From positions 1-64,000 of the forward strand of contig NZ_QNTQ01000020.1 in the NCBI RefSeq assembly GCF_003298775.1: DNA of 64,000 nt, in the 5' to 3' direction. Positions 8,927-16,146 of the stretch are shown one piece after another. The DNA is from Rhodosalinus halophilus (GTDB lineage: Bacteria > Pseudomonadota > Alphaproteobacteria > Rhodobacterales > Rhodobacteraceae). The stretch's first letter is position 1; every line of letters begins with the position of its first letter. The notes beneath the pieces were generated by a model. The model was not told the DNA's origin, searched no databases, and saw only the letters and a list, made by a program, of their open reading frames with translations. The position numbers were made by a program, and so were the translations under genes.

Positions 8927-9592
8927 ATGCAAGACAGCCTGTCGTTCAGCGCCTTGAAGGAAAAGCAACGCGCGATCCGTGCAGGCTTTCCCGAGACGAT
9001 GGGCCTGCGCGTGCACCGCTCCATCAGCTGGATCGGACGAGCCGAGGCGTGCGGTGACGATCACGATGCACGCTTCATCTTCCTCTGGATCGCCTTCAAC
9101 GCAGCTTACGCGGACGAACGCGAATTCCAGTCGGTGGTAACCGGAGAGAGAGCTGCATTCGTCGATTACTTCGGCAAGCTGGTGGCGCGGGACGAAGAGC
9201 GGCGCATCTACAAGGCGCTATGGCAGCGGTTCTCCGGTCCTGTTCGGACCCTCATGGAGAACCGTTTCGTCTTCAACCCCTTCTGGCAGCATCAGAACGG
9301 CATCGACGGGTTCGAGGATTGGGAGGAGAGGTTCCGATCGTCCTCTCGCAGCTTCGCACAGTCGTTCCAGGCCGGCGACAGCGTGCGTGTTCTCAGCTTC
9401 GTCTTCGACCGGCTCTACGTGCTGCGTAATCAGTTGGTGCACGGCGGATCGACCTGGAACAGCGGAGTGAACCGGGCACAGGTCCGCGATGGCGCAGCGA
9501 TACTCGCCTTCCTGCTCCCGGTTTTCGTGGACCTAATGATGGACAACCCGCAGGAGGATTGGGGCCGGCCATTTTATCCAGTCGTCGAGTAG
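8927..9592 (+). CDS. HEPN-domain protein, putative ribonuclease
   Basis: This 221-residue helical protein carries RNQLVH near residue 167, the R-x4-6-H signature of HEPN nucleases, just after a helix (FVFDRLYVLRNQ). Early motifs (FIFLWIAFNAAY) resemble the Apea-like HEPN group, whose members often act as RNA-cutting toxins or effectors. The ATG follows GGAGA, 26 bp behind the WYL regulator, so the two probably form an operon. No antitoxin-like partner such as an MNT nucleotidyltransferase is visible. Its activity is inferred only from the motif and from the defence context. Confidence 0.7.
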   Translation: MQDSLSFSALKEKQRAIRAGFPETMGLRVHRSISWIGRAEACGDDHDARFIFLWIAFNAAYADEREFQSVVTGERAAFVDYFGKLVARDEERRIYKALWQRFSGPVRTLMENRFVFNPFWQHQNGIDGFEDWEERFRSSSRSFAQSFQAGDSVRVLSFVFDRLYVLRNQLVHGGSTWNSGVNRAQVRDGAAILAFLLPVFVDLMMDNPQEDWGRPFYPVVE

Positions 9593-9936
9593 CGGTGTCT
9601 GCCGTTCAACGCCATGCCCGCGACCCATCGCAAACCCGCGCTTGCTCCCCCGCATGACTGCCTAGTCGCTGAGCATCTCCGCGACCGCCGAGCCCTCCGG
9701 CAGCAGGGCCAGTTCCTCGGCCGCCCGTGCCGATAACTCCGAGCTGTACTCGACGACGGGTGGCATTGCCCGAGGTGGCCGACGTCAGAAGCGCCCGTTG
9801 CGCAGCCGCTCCGCCAGATCGTCGCGAAAACGAGAGCGACGCGGCGGACCGATGATGGTGATCAGACGAATTCAGATGCTCAACGCAGCGAGACTTGTCT
9901 GTCTTATGTCGTACTTCGGTGTTTACAACTGTCTCG
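9593..9936. other. 344-bp gap without an intact gene
   Basis: This stretch lies between two converging genes. It holds the small degraded minus-strand frame described separately. No strong hairpin terminator with a T-run was seen for either neighbour. Confidence 0.6.
9662..9766 (-). pseudogene. Fragment of a short acidic conserved protein, stopped early
   Basis: From the ATG at 9766 the frame reads a short helical peptide containing ARAAEELALLPEGSAVAEML. That pattern is known to me from small proteins of about 50 residues in Rhodobacterales phage-like regions. A TAG at 9662 interrupts it, and the same frame then continues with AVMR, which is the expected next segment. The reading as a one-base nonsense mutation rests on memory of the family. 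It could equally be a real 34-residue peptide. Confidence 0.3.
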
Positions 9937-12516
9937 CTAAGCCGCCTCGACCACGATGAAACCCACGGACTCGCCGACGTGATCGCCGCCCTGCCTGTCT
10001 TCCTGCAGACGGACATCGAAGTGGTCCCGCTCCACGTTCTTCTGCCGCACCACGACCGGGTCAGCCCCACGGAAGGTCTGGCATTGCGTCAGAACGACGG
10101 GCGTCCCTCCCGGCCGCGCGTTGAACACCACGCTCCGCCGCCAGCTTTCGTCCACGCCGTCAACGAGCGAAGCGAAGATCTCGGCCCCACGCAACGTGTG
10201 TTCCCCGACTTTGAGGACGAGATAGCCGATACGCTCCTCGAAGTGCTGGCCGTCGGCGGTCCGCCACTCCTCCATCTTGAAGCGGAGTTGCCGACGCCCG
10301 TCGGCGGCCTCGCCGACGTCCCTTAGCCGGACATGGACCGGCTGGTGGCCGTTTGCCGACATCACCTGCATGACAACGACCACATCGCCGGTGATCCGCT
10401 CGTCGAAGGTCAGGGTGCGCCACAGGTCGGCGGAGGGTTGATCGACACTGAGGCTGCCGGCTTCCCCAACTATCTCGCCGGTCTGCCGGTCTCGCAGCAG
10501 CCCCGGCCGAAGGACAGCGAAGCCGACCTCCTCAGCATTGTGGTGTGGCTCGCCGGCCTGCTCCTCCTCGACGCGAACCTGGAAGCCTCGCGTGTCGGCC
10601 TCACGGACCCGCGCGAGCGACGGGTCGGAGCCCGCGAAGGTCTGGAGCGAGGCAAGGACCACAGGCGGCATGTCGTAATCCTGCCCGAAACGGACCGGCT
10701 TCCACTGCTCGTCCACGCCCGCGACCCGCCAGGCCTCGATCTCGGTTCGCACGACTTCGGGTGGACGTGCGGCGGCAACCATGTGCTGCTCGAGTGCTTG
10801 GGCGACCTGTTCGCCCACCACAGCGTGCCCCGCGCCGTTGGGATGCATCGTGCCTTCGGTATCGCCTTGCAGCACCAGCGACTGGCTAGCGGTGCGGTAG
10901 AAGCTGTCCTCGCCCATGCAATAGCCGTGGCCGCGGAAACCCGCATCGATGTTGCCGACGTGGACCCAGCCGAAATCGTTGGCGGCCTCGCGGATCACCT
11001 CGTTCAGGCGCAGGCCGAGATGCCGGGTGAGCTCCGCGTCGCGCTGATCGATGTCCAGATCGAAGGCAGAGCCAAATATCTCGCAGCCCGGATGCGGCTT
11101 GCCGTCGGCGCGGTCGAAGATCGCGGCGGGGTATTCCAGCAGGTAAACTTGGTGGATCGAGAGTGGCAGCTCTTCCAGCGCCTGCCGAAGGCTGTCTAGC
11201 GCGCCGCGGATCTTGCCCGAATCCAGCAGATGCTCGGCGCGCTTCAGCGTCTCTTCCCGGTTTTTCGTGTCGTCGCCGACGCCGCCTAGAAGGGCGATGC
11301 TGTCGTCGGCCACCAGGCTCGTCAACCGCGTCGCGAAGCCGAGGTCGTTGACGCCGATCGAGATCACCAGCGCGTCGATTTCGGTTCGGCCGGCGCGGGT
11401 GAGCGTTTCGGCCATTTCCTCGACCTGGCCCATGTTGCCGATCCAGTCGTCGATCGGCAGCCCGTCCGAGGTGCGCGGGCCCAGCAACCCGTCGAACACC
11501 TCGGAACCGGTCCGCGCGAAATTCAGGAAGGTCACGAGACGACCCAGTTCTGGGTTCTCCAGGCTGCCGGCACCGAGCGCGGTGCCGCACTTGAGCGAAC
11601 GGTAGGCCGCAGGCTCCTGCCAGACGGGATCAGGGTCGGTCGCGATCGTCGCCTTCTGCTGGCGTGCGATTGTCGGCCACTTCTCGGCGAGCATGTCCTT
11701 CGCAGCGTCGAGCGCCTCTTTCCCAAACCTGTAGGCGAGCGGCGCAGTGAACATGCCGCCCGAGAGCGATACGACGAAACCGAGGGTCGGCAGGAACACG
11801 TCATACCAGGCATTGTCGTGGTCGGGCGCGCCGGGAATGTCGGGATTGCCCTGGCCTGAGGAATAGGAATCTCCCAGCGCCACGACGAGGAAGTCGCGCA
11901 GATCCAGCGTCGTCTCCCGCTCGAAAACCGTGCGTCCGCTGTCGCTTCGCTGGCGGATCCGGATGTCATAGGTGCCTGGGCCGGGGATCGCGAGCTTCAG
12001 CTTCCAGGGCTCGCCCACCATCCGAGTGACGCCCTTTATGGTGCGGCGCTCGACCGGCCGGATGTCGTCGAAATCGAAATCGTCCTCGCGCCGCGAGACG
12101 TGCCAGACGTAGTCCGCGACATGTTCAGGAACGTCGGGCACCTCTATCTCTTCGATCAGGGGCAACGGCTTGCCGATTGGTCCGCCCTTCGGGATCGACT
12201 GCGGCCTTGGCCGTGGGCCGCCTGAAAAGCCCCCGTTTCCTGGCTTGTCCGGCGGAAACGGATTGGGGACGGGGATCGGCTTCGGATCAACCGTATCAAT
12301 CGGGACGTCGAGCCGCTCGGTGCGCGTTCCCGGAAAGTCCTCGACGAACAGCCCGAGGCCAGGAGGATTGACGTACTCCTCGTGGTAGCGATGCGCATGG
12401 GTGTCGTAGTGGCGGGACAGAGCCTGGACAAAGGCCTTCCTGACGGTGGCTTCGTCCTCGTTGCGAACCGGGAAGCGGCGATCGGCACGGACGGTGAACT
12501 CTGGGGCTTTTGGCAT
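9937..12516 (-). CDS. Large SGNH/GDSL-type hydrolase with C-terminal repeats
   Basis: This 859-residue protein has an N-terminal region of about 200 residues with a proline-rich linker, then an SGNH esterase domain. Block I is GDSYSSGQG near 215, block III is SIGVNDLGF, and the block V histidine lies in HPNGAGH near 557. After about residue 590 there are three divergent repeats of about 85 residues. They share cores such as QTFAGSDP...FQVRVEEE...EEVGFAVL and QTFRGADP...FDVRLQED...ESVGFIVV, which suggests beta-sandwich binding modules like H-type lectins. There is no signal peptide. The ATG follows AGGAG. It may be an esterase acting on a polymer or glycan; the substrate is unknown and the gene stands alone. 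Confidence 0.75.
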   Translation of the reverse strand: MPKAPEFTVRADRRFPVRNEDEATVRKAFVQALSRHYDTHAHRYHEEYVNPPGLGLFVEDFPGTRTERLDVPIDTVDPKPIPVPNPFPPDKPGNGGFSGGPRPRPQSIPKGGPIGKPLPLIEEIEVPDVPEHVADYVWHVSRREDDFDFDDIRPVERRTIKGVTRMVGEPWKLKLAIPGPGTYDIRIRQRSDSGRTVFERETTLDLRDFLVVALGDSYSSGQGNPDIPGAPDHDNAWYDVFLPTLGFVVSLSGGMFTAPLAYRFGKEALDAAKDMLAEKWPTIARQQKATIATDPDPVWQEPAAYRSLKCGTALGAGSLENPELGRLVTFLNFARTGSEVFDGLLGPRTSDGLPIDDWIGNMGQVEEMAETLTRAGRTEIDALVISIGVNDLGFATRLTSLVADDSIALLGGVGDDTKNREETLKRAEHLLDSGKIRGALDSLRQALEELPLSIHQVYLLEYPAAIFDRADGKPHPGCEIFGSAFDLDIDQRDAELTRHLGLRLNEVIREAANDFGWVHVGNIDAGFRGHGYCMGEDSFYRTASQSLVLQGDTEGTMHPNGAGHAVVGEQVAQALEQHMVAAARPPEVVRTEIEAWRVAGVDEQWKPVRFGQDYDMPPVVLASLQTFAGSDPSLARVREADTRGFQVRVEEEQAGEPHHNAEEVGFAVLRPGLLRDRQTGEIVGEAGSLSVDQPSADLWRTLTFDERITGDVVVVMQVMSANGHQPVHVRLRDVGEAADGRRQLRFKMEEWRTADGQHFEERIGYLVLKVGEHTLRGAEIFASLVDGVDESWRRSVVFNARPGGTPVVLTQCQTFRGADPVVVRQKNVERDHFDVRLQEDRQGGDHVGESVGFIVVEAA

Positions 12517-12677
12517 GGCGCAACACTCCTGTCGTTCCGCCTCGCCGCACCAAGACGGGAAAGTCGCCCATCCACCTTCCCCCTATAGTTGTGCAAGTGA
12601 TAGCACATTCGAGCCGACGGAGGAAACAGCGCGCGATCCTGTGGGCCGATCCGCGCGAGGCTGCAGCGCGCGGCCCA

Positions 12678-13463
12678 GCCGAGCCAGACGTCGAGAAACA
12701 TCATCACAATCAGCCCGATGCTGAGGCCGAGCGTTGCCGTGTTCTGAAGCCCGCGCCGGTGGGTTTCGGGGATGATCTCATGGCCGATGACATAGAGCAT
12801 CGCTCCTGCGGCAAAAGCGAGGCGCCAAGGCAGCAGCGATTACGACAACGTGATGACACAGGCCCCAAGAAGACCGCTCAGCGGTTCTACCAGTCCGGTG
12901 AGCGCAGCGACGCTCCATGCGCGCCCTTTGCCGTAACCCTCGCCGAGGAGCGCAACCGCGACGGCGATACCCTCGGGCGCATTCTGAAGCCCGATACCAA
13001 TGGCGAGCGGGAGGCCCCCCCCAAGACCCTCCGCGGCGAAGCCCACGCCATCCGCCAGGTCCTCGGGAACATTGTGGATCGTGATCGCGATGGTGAAGAG
13101 TCAGACGCGCCGAAGCACTGCCGCGTCTGGCCCTTCTCTGCCACTTCGGAAATGCTGATGCGGGAGCCGCTCGTTTATCAACGCCAGTACCGCCATGCCC
13201 AGAACGATGGCCAGACTGACGTGCGCAGCCAGCATAGCGCCGCGCTCTAACCGGAGATCTGCCGCGTCGAGTGCTGGGATGATCAGCGAAAAGAACGAAG
13301 CCGACGGCATTCCTCCTGCGGCGAAGTGGAGAACGAGGTCACGCATCGCGCGTGACAGAATCTGTGCGAACAGAGCCGGAACGGCTCCGAGCGCCGTCAA
13401 CGAACCTGCGGCGAAGCTGCCCAGAAAGCCGAGCGCAACCGGGGAAGGGCGTCCAACGGATAC
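12678..13463 (-). pseudogene. ZIP-family metal transporter, broken by two in-frame stops
   Basis: One reading frame carries a whole ZIP (ZupT-like) transporter: LGFLGSFAAGSLTALGAVPA, HFAAGGMPSASFFSLIIPAL, TIHNVPEDLADGVGF, GLQNAPEGIAVAVALL and VIGHEIIPETHR. The metal-binding H-N-x-P-E motifs are intact. TGA at 13101-13103 replaces a position normally held by Trp, and TAA at 12840-12842 sits where family members have a polar residue. There is no ATG/GTG at the expected start near 13463, although GGAGGA is present just before it. Both stops can come from single transitions, so the gene is recently inactivated rather than scrambled. Confidence 0.75.
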
Positions 13464-13566
13464 TCCTCCTGACGCAGCGTCCCGGACCTGGGCTGAAAGT
13501 GGGACCGTGCGAGGCCTTCAGTGTGCGGGCGTCGCCCAGCGTCCGACCACGAGCAAGCGCGGCCCG

Positions 13567-13750
13567 TTCCAGTACTTCAAGACAGCCCCGAGATCATCGG
13601 CCTGGCAGTGATCCTTTACGTCCGTTTCCCACCACCGCTCCGGAACGTCGAGGACTTGCTCCAGCAAAGCGGTGTAGCTCGCACCTCGACGAGATGTTGG
13701 TGAAGATCGACGGCGAGCGGCGCTGCCTTTGGCGAGCGGTCAATCACGAG
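13567..13750 (+). mobile_element. Remnant of an IS6-family transposase
   Basis: Fragments of the family are readable in two frames. FQYFKT is followed after a one-base loss by PEIIGLAVILYVRFPPPLRN and VEDLLQQSGV. A deletion then joins it to HLDEMLVKIDGERRCLWRAV, the block around the first catalytic Asp. The zinc-binding and middle parts are lost, and the rest of the transposase is absent. No inverted repeats were recognised. It lies upstream of the broken ZIP gene and marks past IS activity in the island. Confidence 0.65.
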
Positions 13751-13919
13751 AGGCCACGAGTTCGGTCAAGCGAGCTTTCCTCTAACAGAACCGCCACAGC
13801 AATTCCACGCCGAGCTCCACTTTCGGCCACATTTGGAGCATCGGCTTGGCGCGAACGCCAGTTGACCACCGTTCTCAACGCTCGGTCCTCCCGACCGGAA
13901 CCATCAGGAGTTCTCACCC

Positions 13920-14486
13920 ATGAACTGCAAGCTTCTCACGCTCACGATCGCGGCCGCCCTCTACGGGACCACGGCACTGGCGCAGGGCCAGACCTTCTCC
14001 AGCATCGACACCAACGACGACGGAATGCTCGATGCGGCGGAACTCGATTCCGCTTTCGGGGATGCAGGCGCCGGCACGCTCGCGAGCTACGATACCGATG
14101 GTGACGGTCTCGTGAGCGAGGACGAAGCGGAAGCCGCTGAAGAGGCGGCCGAAGAGGCCGACGACGCCGAAGAGCAGGACGAAATTGCCGAAGACGAGGA
14201 TACCGACGAAGGAACCGGACCGACCGGCCGCGGCCTCGAAGCGAGTACGGCGAAGGGCGACAACCGGAGTGCACGCGGTGCCGAGGCGAGCGCGGCGAAG
14301 GGCGACAACGGGCATGGATACGGCAGAGGCGGCGAAGTCGCTGCCGACGCAAGTGGCGCCGGGGACGACGCAGGACCGGGCGCCGCAGGCGGCAACGGCG
14401 GCGGCCACGGAGCCGGAAATGGTGGTGGCAACGCAGGTGGTAACGGCGGCGGCAACGGAGGTGGTAACGGCGGGGGGCGCGGCTGA
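13920..14486 (+). CDS. Secreted EF-hand protein with Gly/Asn-rich tail
   Basis: This 188-residue protein has a Sec signal peptide (cleavage after ALA near 21). Two EF-hand loops follow: DTNDDGMLDAAE (30-41) and DTDGDGLVSEDE (58-69), both with the canonical Asp/Gly/Glu ligands. A very acidic helix (EAEAAEEAAEEADDAEEQ) comes next, then two near-repeats containing EAS.AKGDN. The tail ends in a low-complexity run of GNGGG units. Calcium binding in the periplasm or outside the cell is the likely role. AGGAG precedes the ATG by 8 bases. The tail repeats should be prone to slippage. Confidence 0.75.
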   Translation: MNCKLLTLTIAAALYGTTALAQGQTFSSIDTNDDGMLDAAELDSAFGDAGAGTLASYDTDGDGLVSEDEAEAAEEAAEEADDAEEQDEIAEDEDTDEGTGPTGRGLEASTAKGDNRSARGAEASAAKGDNGHGYGRGGEVAADASGAGDDAGPGAAGGNGGGHGAGNGGGNAGGNGGGNGGGNGGGRG

Positions 14487-14513
14487 TACACTCTCTTCTC
14501 GCGCACGGATCTG

Positions 14514-14545
14514 CTCCGGCCTGAAAGCCGGAGCCGTCTTTCGTC
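14514..14545 (+). terminator. Possible terminator after the EF-hand gene
   Basis: A perfect 7-bp stem CTCCGGC/GCCGGAG with a six-base loop lies 28 bp after the stop and is followed by CCGTCTTTC. The T-run is short, so its efficiency is uncertain. Confidence 0.45.
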
Positions 14546-14598
14546 GCAGGCCACCAGTTCATGACCCATTGCCCCTCTTCAGCGCGAGCAATCCGTTT

Positions 14599-14612
14599 TT
14601 GATCTAGATCAA
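14599..14612. promoter_or_regulatory. Perfect FNR/FnrL-type box
   Basis: TTGATCTAGATCAA matches the consensus TTGAT-N4-ATCAA for the oxygen-sensing FNR/FnrL regulators exactly and is a full palindrome. The nearest downstream gene on the plus strand begins 174 bp away at 14787. The gene to the left ends before the box. A role in oxygen-dependent control of the 14787 gene is possible, but chance occurrence cannot be excluded. Confidence 0.45.
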
Positions 14613-14786
14613 GTTTCGATACCCCGTCGGTTCCGCGCTCGTGGTGCAGCAAAGGTCTGGCAGTGCGCAGCGTGCCACCCAAATGAGACGGCAGTGGACC
14701 AAGGTTGACGCGATAGGAAGCGATGCGCGAGGGGTGGAGCGTCACGTCGACAATATTTGGCAGTCGCGGAAAGAGAGGTTTCTGGT

Positions 14787-15374
14787 TTGAAACACTGTTT
14801 TGCTCGAAGACCCGCCCATGTCCTTGTCAGCAGCCTAGCCTTGTCGCTCACATTGTCAGGCGGCTCAGCCGACGCCCAGAAAGCGCCGGCGCTGATCAGG
14901 CAGCATGTGCTCGAACAGGTTTCCGTGTCCTCCGAGCCCTTCCATAAGGCGGCGCTCGACGAGTTGATCGAGACCACAGTGTGGCGAGTTGCGATAGAGC
15001 AGTATGGTGGTGGGCGGAGCATGCTCTTCATGGCTGTCCACGATGGAGAGGTGCTGCGTATACACCGCCACGGCACTCCCGAGAGCAGGGAAAACTTCCT
15101 CACGCTTCTGCCCGCCGATTATCGAATCGAATCTGAGGCAGATGCACGGCGCATGATCGCGGCCGTCCTCACGCTGCACTCAGAGTTCAGCGAGCCCGAG
15201 GTTCCTCTCAGCGAGATGCGGGTGGAGGCCCGTAAGGGGGAGTATCTCTTTGTCGACGGCGAACGGTTCGGCAAGGCGACGGGCTACCGCATTGCCTACG
15301 ACGAACAGCAGCGCCCGACAGGCTTCAAGTATAGCTGGGAGCTGGAAGCTGAGCCGTTGGAGGATGCGGACTAG
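14787..15374 (+). CDS. Exported hypothetical protein
   Basis: This protein of about 195 residues has an N-terminal signal peptide (basic start, then VLVSSLALSLTLSGGSADAQ). No domain is recognised. The mature part is a mix of helices and strands (LLPADYRIESEADARRMIAA) with no transmembrane segment. A TTG at 14787 preceded by GAGAGG at 7-8 bp fits the signal peptide better than the earlier TTG at 14757. The only nearby signal is the FNR-type box at 14599. Function is unknown; a periplasmic location is inferred. Confidence 0.55.
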   Translation: MKHCFARRPAHVLVSSLALSLTLSGGSADAQKAPALIRQHVLEQVSVSSEPFHKAALDELIETTVWRVAIEQYGGGRSMLFMAVHDGEVLRIHRHGTPESRENFLTLLPADYRIESEADARRMIAAVLTLHSEFSEPEVPLSEMRVEARKGEYLFVDGERFGKATGYRIAYDEQQRPTGFKYSWELEAEPLEDAD

Positions 15375-15672
15375 GCCAGGAAGGAAAGGGTAGCCGTCCA
15401 GGTCGCTGGCGGCAGGAGGCTTACGTGATGGCTGTCCGTCGTCTGTGGCCGGCTGCCGTGGCCCCGAACCCCTTTAATTGATGCAAGGCTCCGACGGTAA
15501 GAACGGCGCTCCTGCGTCGACGGAGCAATAGGGGCCGAACGGCCGCCAGATGCAGAAGGTCAACGCGATCCTGGAGCGGCAGAGCCGTGGAAAGTAATGA
15601 GGCCGAAGCGCCCGTCTTTGGCTATTACCGGGCGGACGGCTCGCGTCATGGACGCAAGCCGCCCACTGGCGC
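15375..15672. other. 298-bp gap, no gene recognised
   Basis: A short plus-strand frame ending near 15598 (QMQKVNAILERQS) looks like the C-terminal helix of some protein but is too short to assign. No convincing terminator or promoter was seen. Confidence 0.4.
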
Positions 15673-16026
15673 TCAGCGGCCAATCTCGAGGTCGGCCAGT
15701 TGGCCCCCACGCTGAATGTATTCGTTGACCCAGTTCGGCCGGCGCCCCTTACCGGTCCAAGTGAGGCTCGGGTCCTTCGGGTGCACGTAGCGCGGCGTTC
15801 CTTTCGACTTGCTAGCCCCCAAGCCGCCTCCGGCCTTCAGCAGTTCATCTAGCTCGAACCCGCGCTTTGCCGCTTCTGCCCGAAGGGCCGCGAGCGCTTC
15901 CAGCCTGTAGCGTTCATCGATATGCGCAAGCGCGCGGTCGACATCCCTGCGCAGGGCCTGCAGTTCATCGGGGGGCATGTCGAATAGTTCGTCTCGGGTC
16001 AGGGTCCGACTTTTTGTTTCGGCCAA
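15673..16026 (-). CDS. H-NS-family nucleoid protein
   Basis: This 117-residue protein has an N-terminal helical oligomerisation region (DELQALRRDVDRALAHIDER) and a C-terminal DNA-binding core (HPKDPSLTWTGKGRRPNWVN). The core carries the T-W-x-G-x-G-R-x-P pattern of H-NS/HvrA proteins that grip the minor groove of AT-rich DNA. Such proteins silence foreign DNA and are often carried by islands and plasmids. Its position inside the lower-GC island next to an IS element fits that role. It begins 121 bp before the IS256 end, and its promoter must lie there or come from the IS. Confidence 0.85.
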   Translation of the reverse strand: MAETKSRTLTRDELFDMPPDELQALRRDVDRALAHIDERYRLEALAALRAEAAKRGFELDELLKAGGGLGASKSKGTPRYVHPKDPSLTWTGKGRRPNWVNEYIQRGGQLADLEIGR

Positions 16027-16146
16027 GCTGTCCTCAATTTGAGTTGGTGCGGCTTGCGCTGCGGCGCTGCACCGATTTCAAGACAACTGGAAACTAGAAA
16101 GATGGCACACCCATTAGTCGAACATGCTCACCGAATAGGAGGCAAC

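Noticed and set aside
12840-12842. Stop-codon recoding in the ZIP gene
   Set aside because: The other in-frame stop is a different codon (TGA versus TAA) and the start is also missing, so simple inactivation is more likely.
13942-14745. A minus-strand frame of 267 codons opposite the EF-hand gene
   Set aside because: It is Arg/His/Pro-rich antisense of the Gly/Asn repeat, and the EF-hand frame has a signal peptide and canonical loops.
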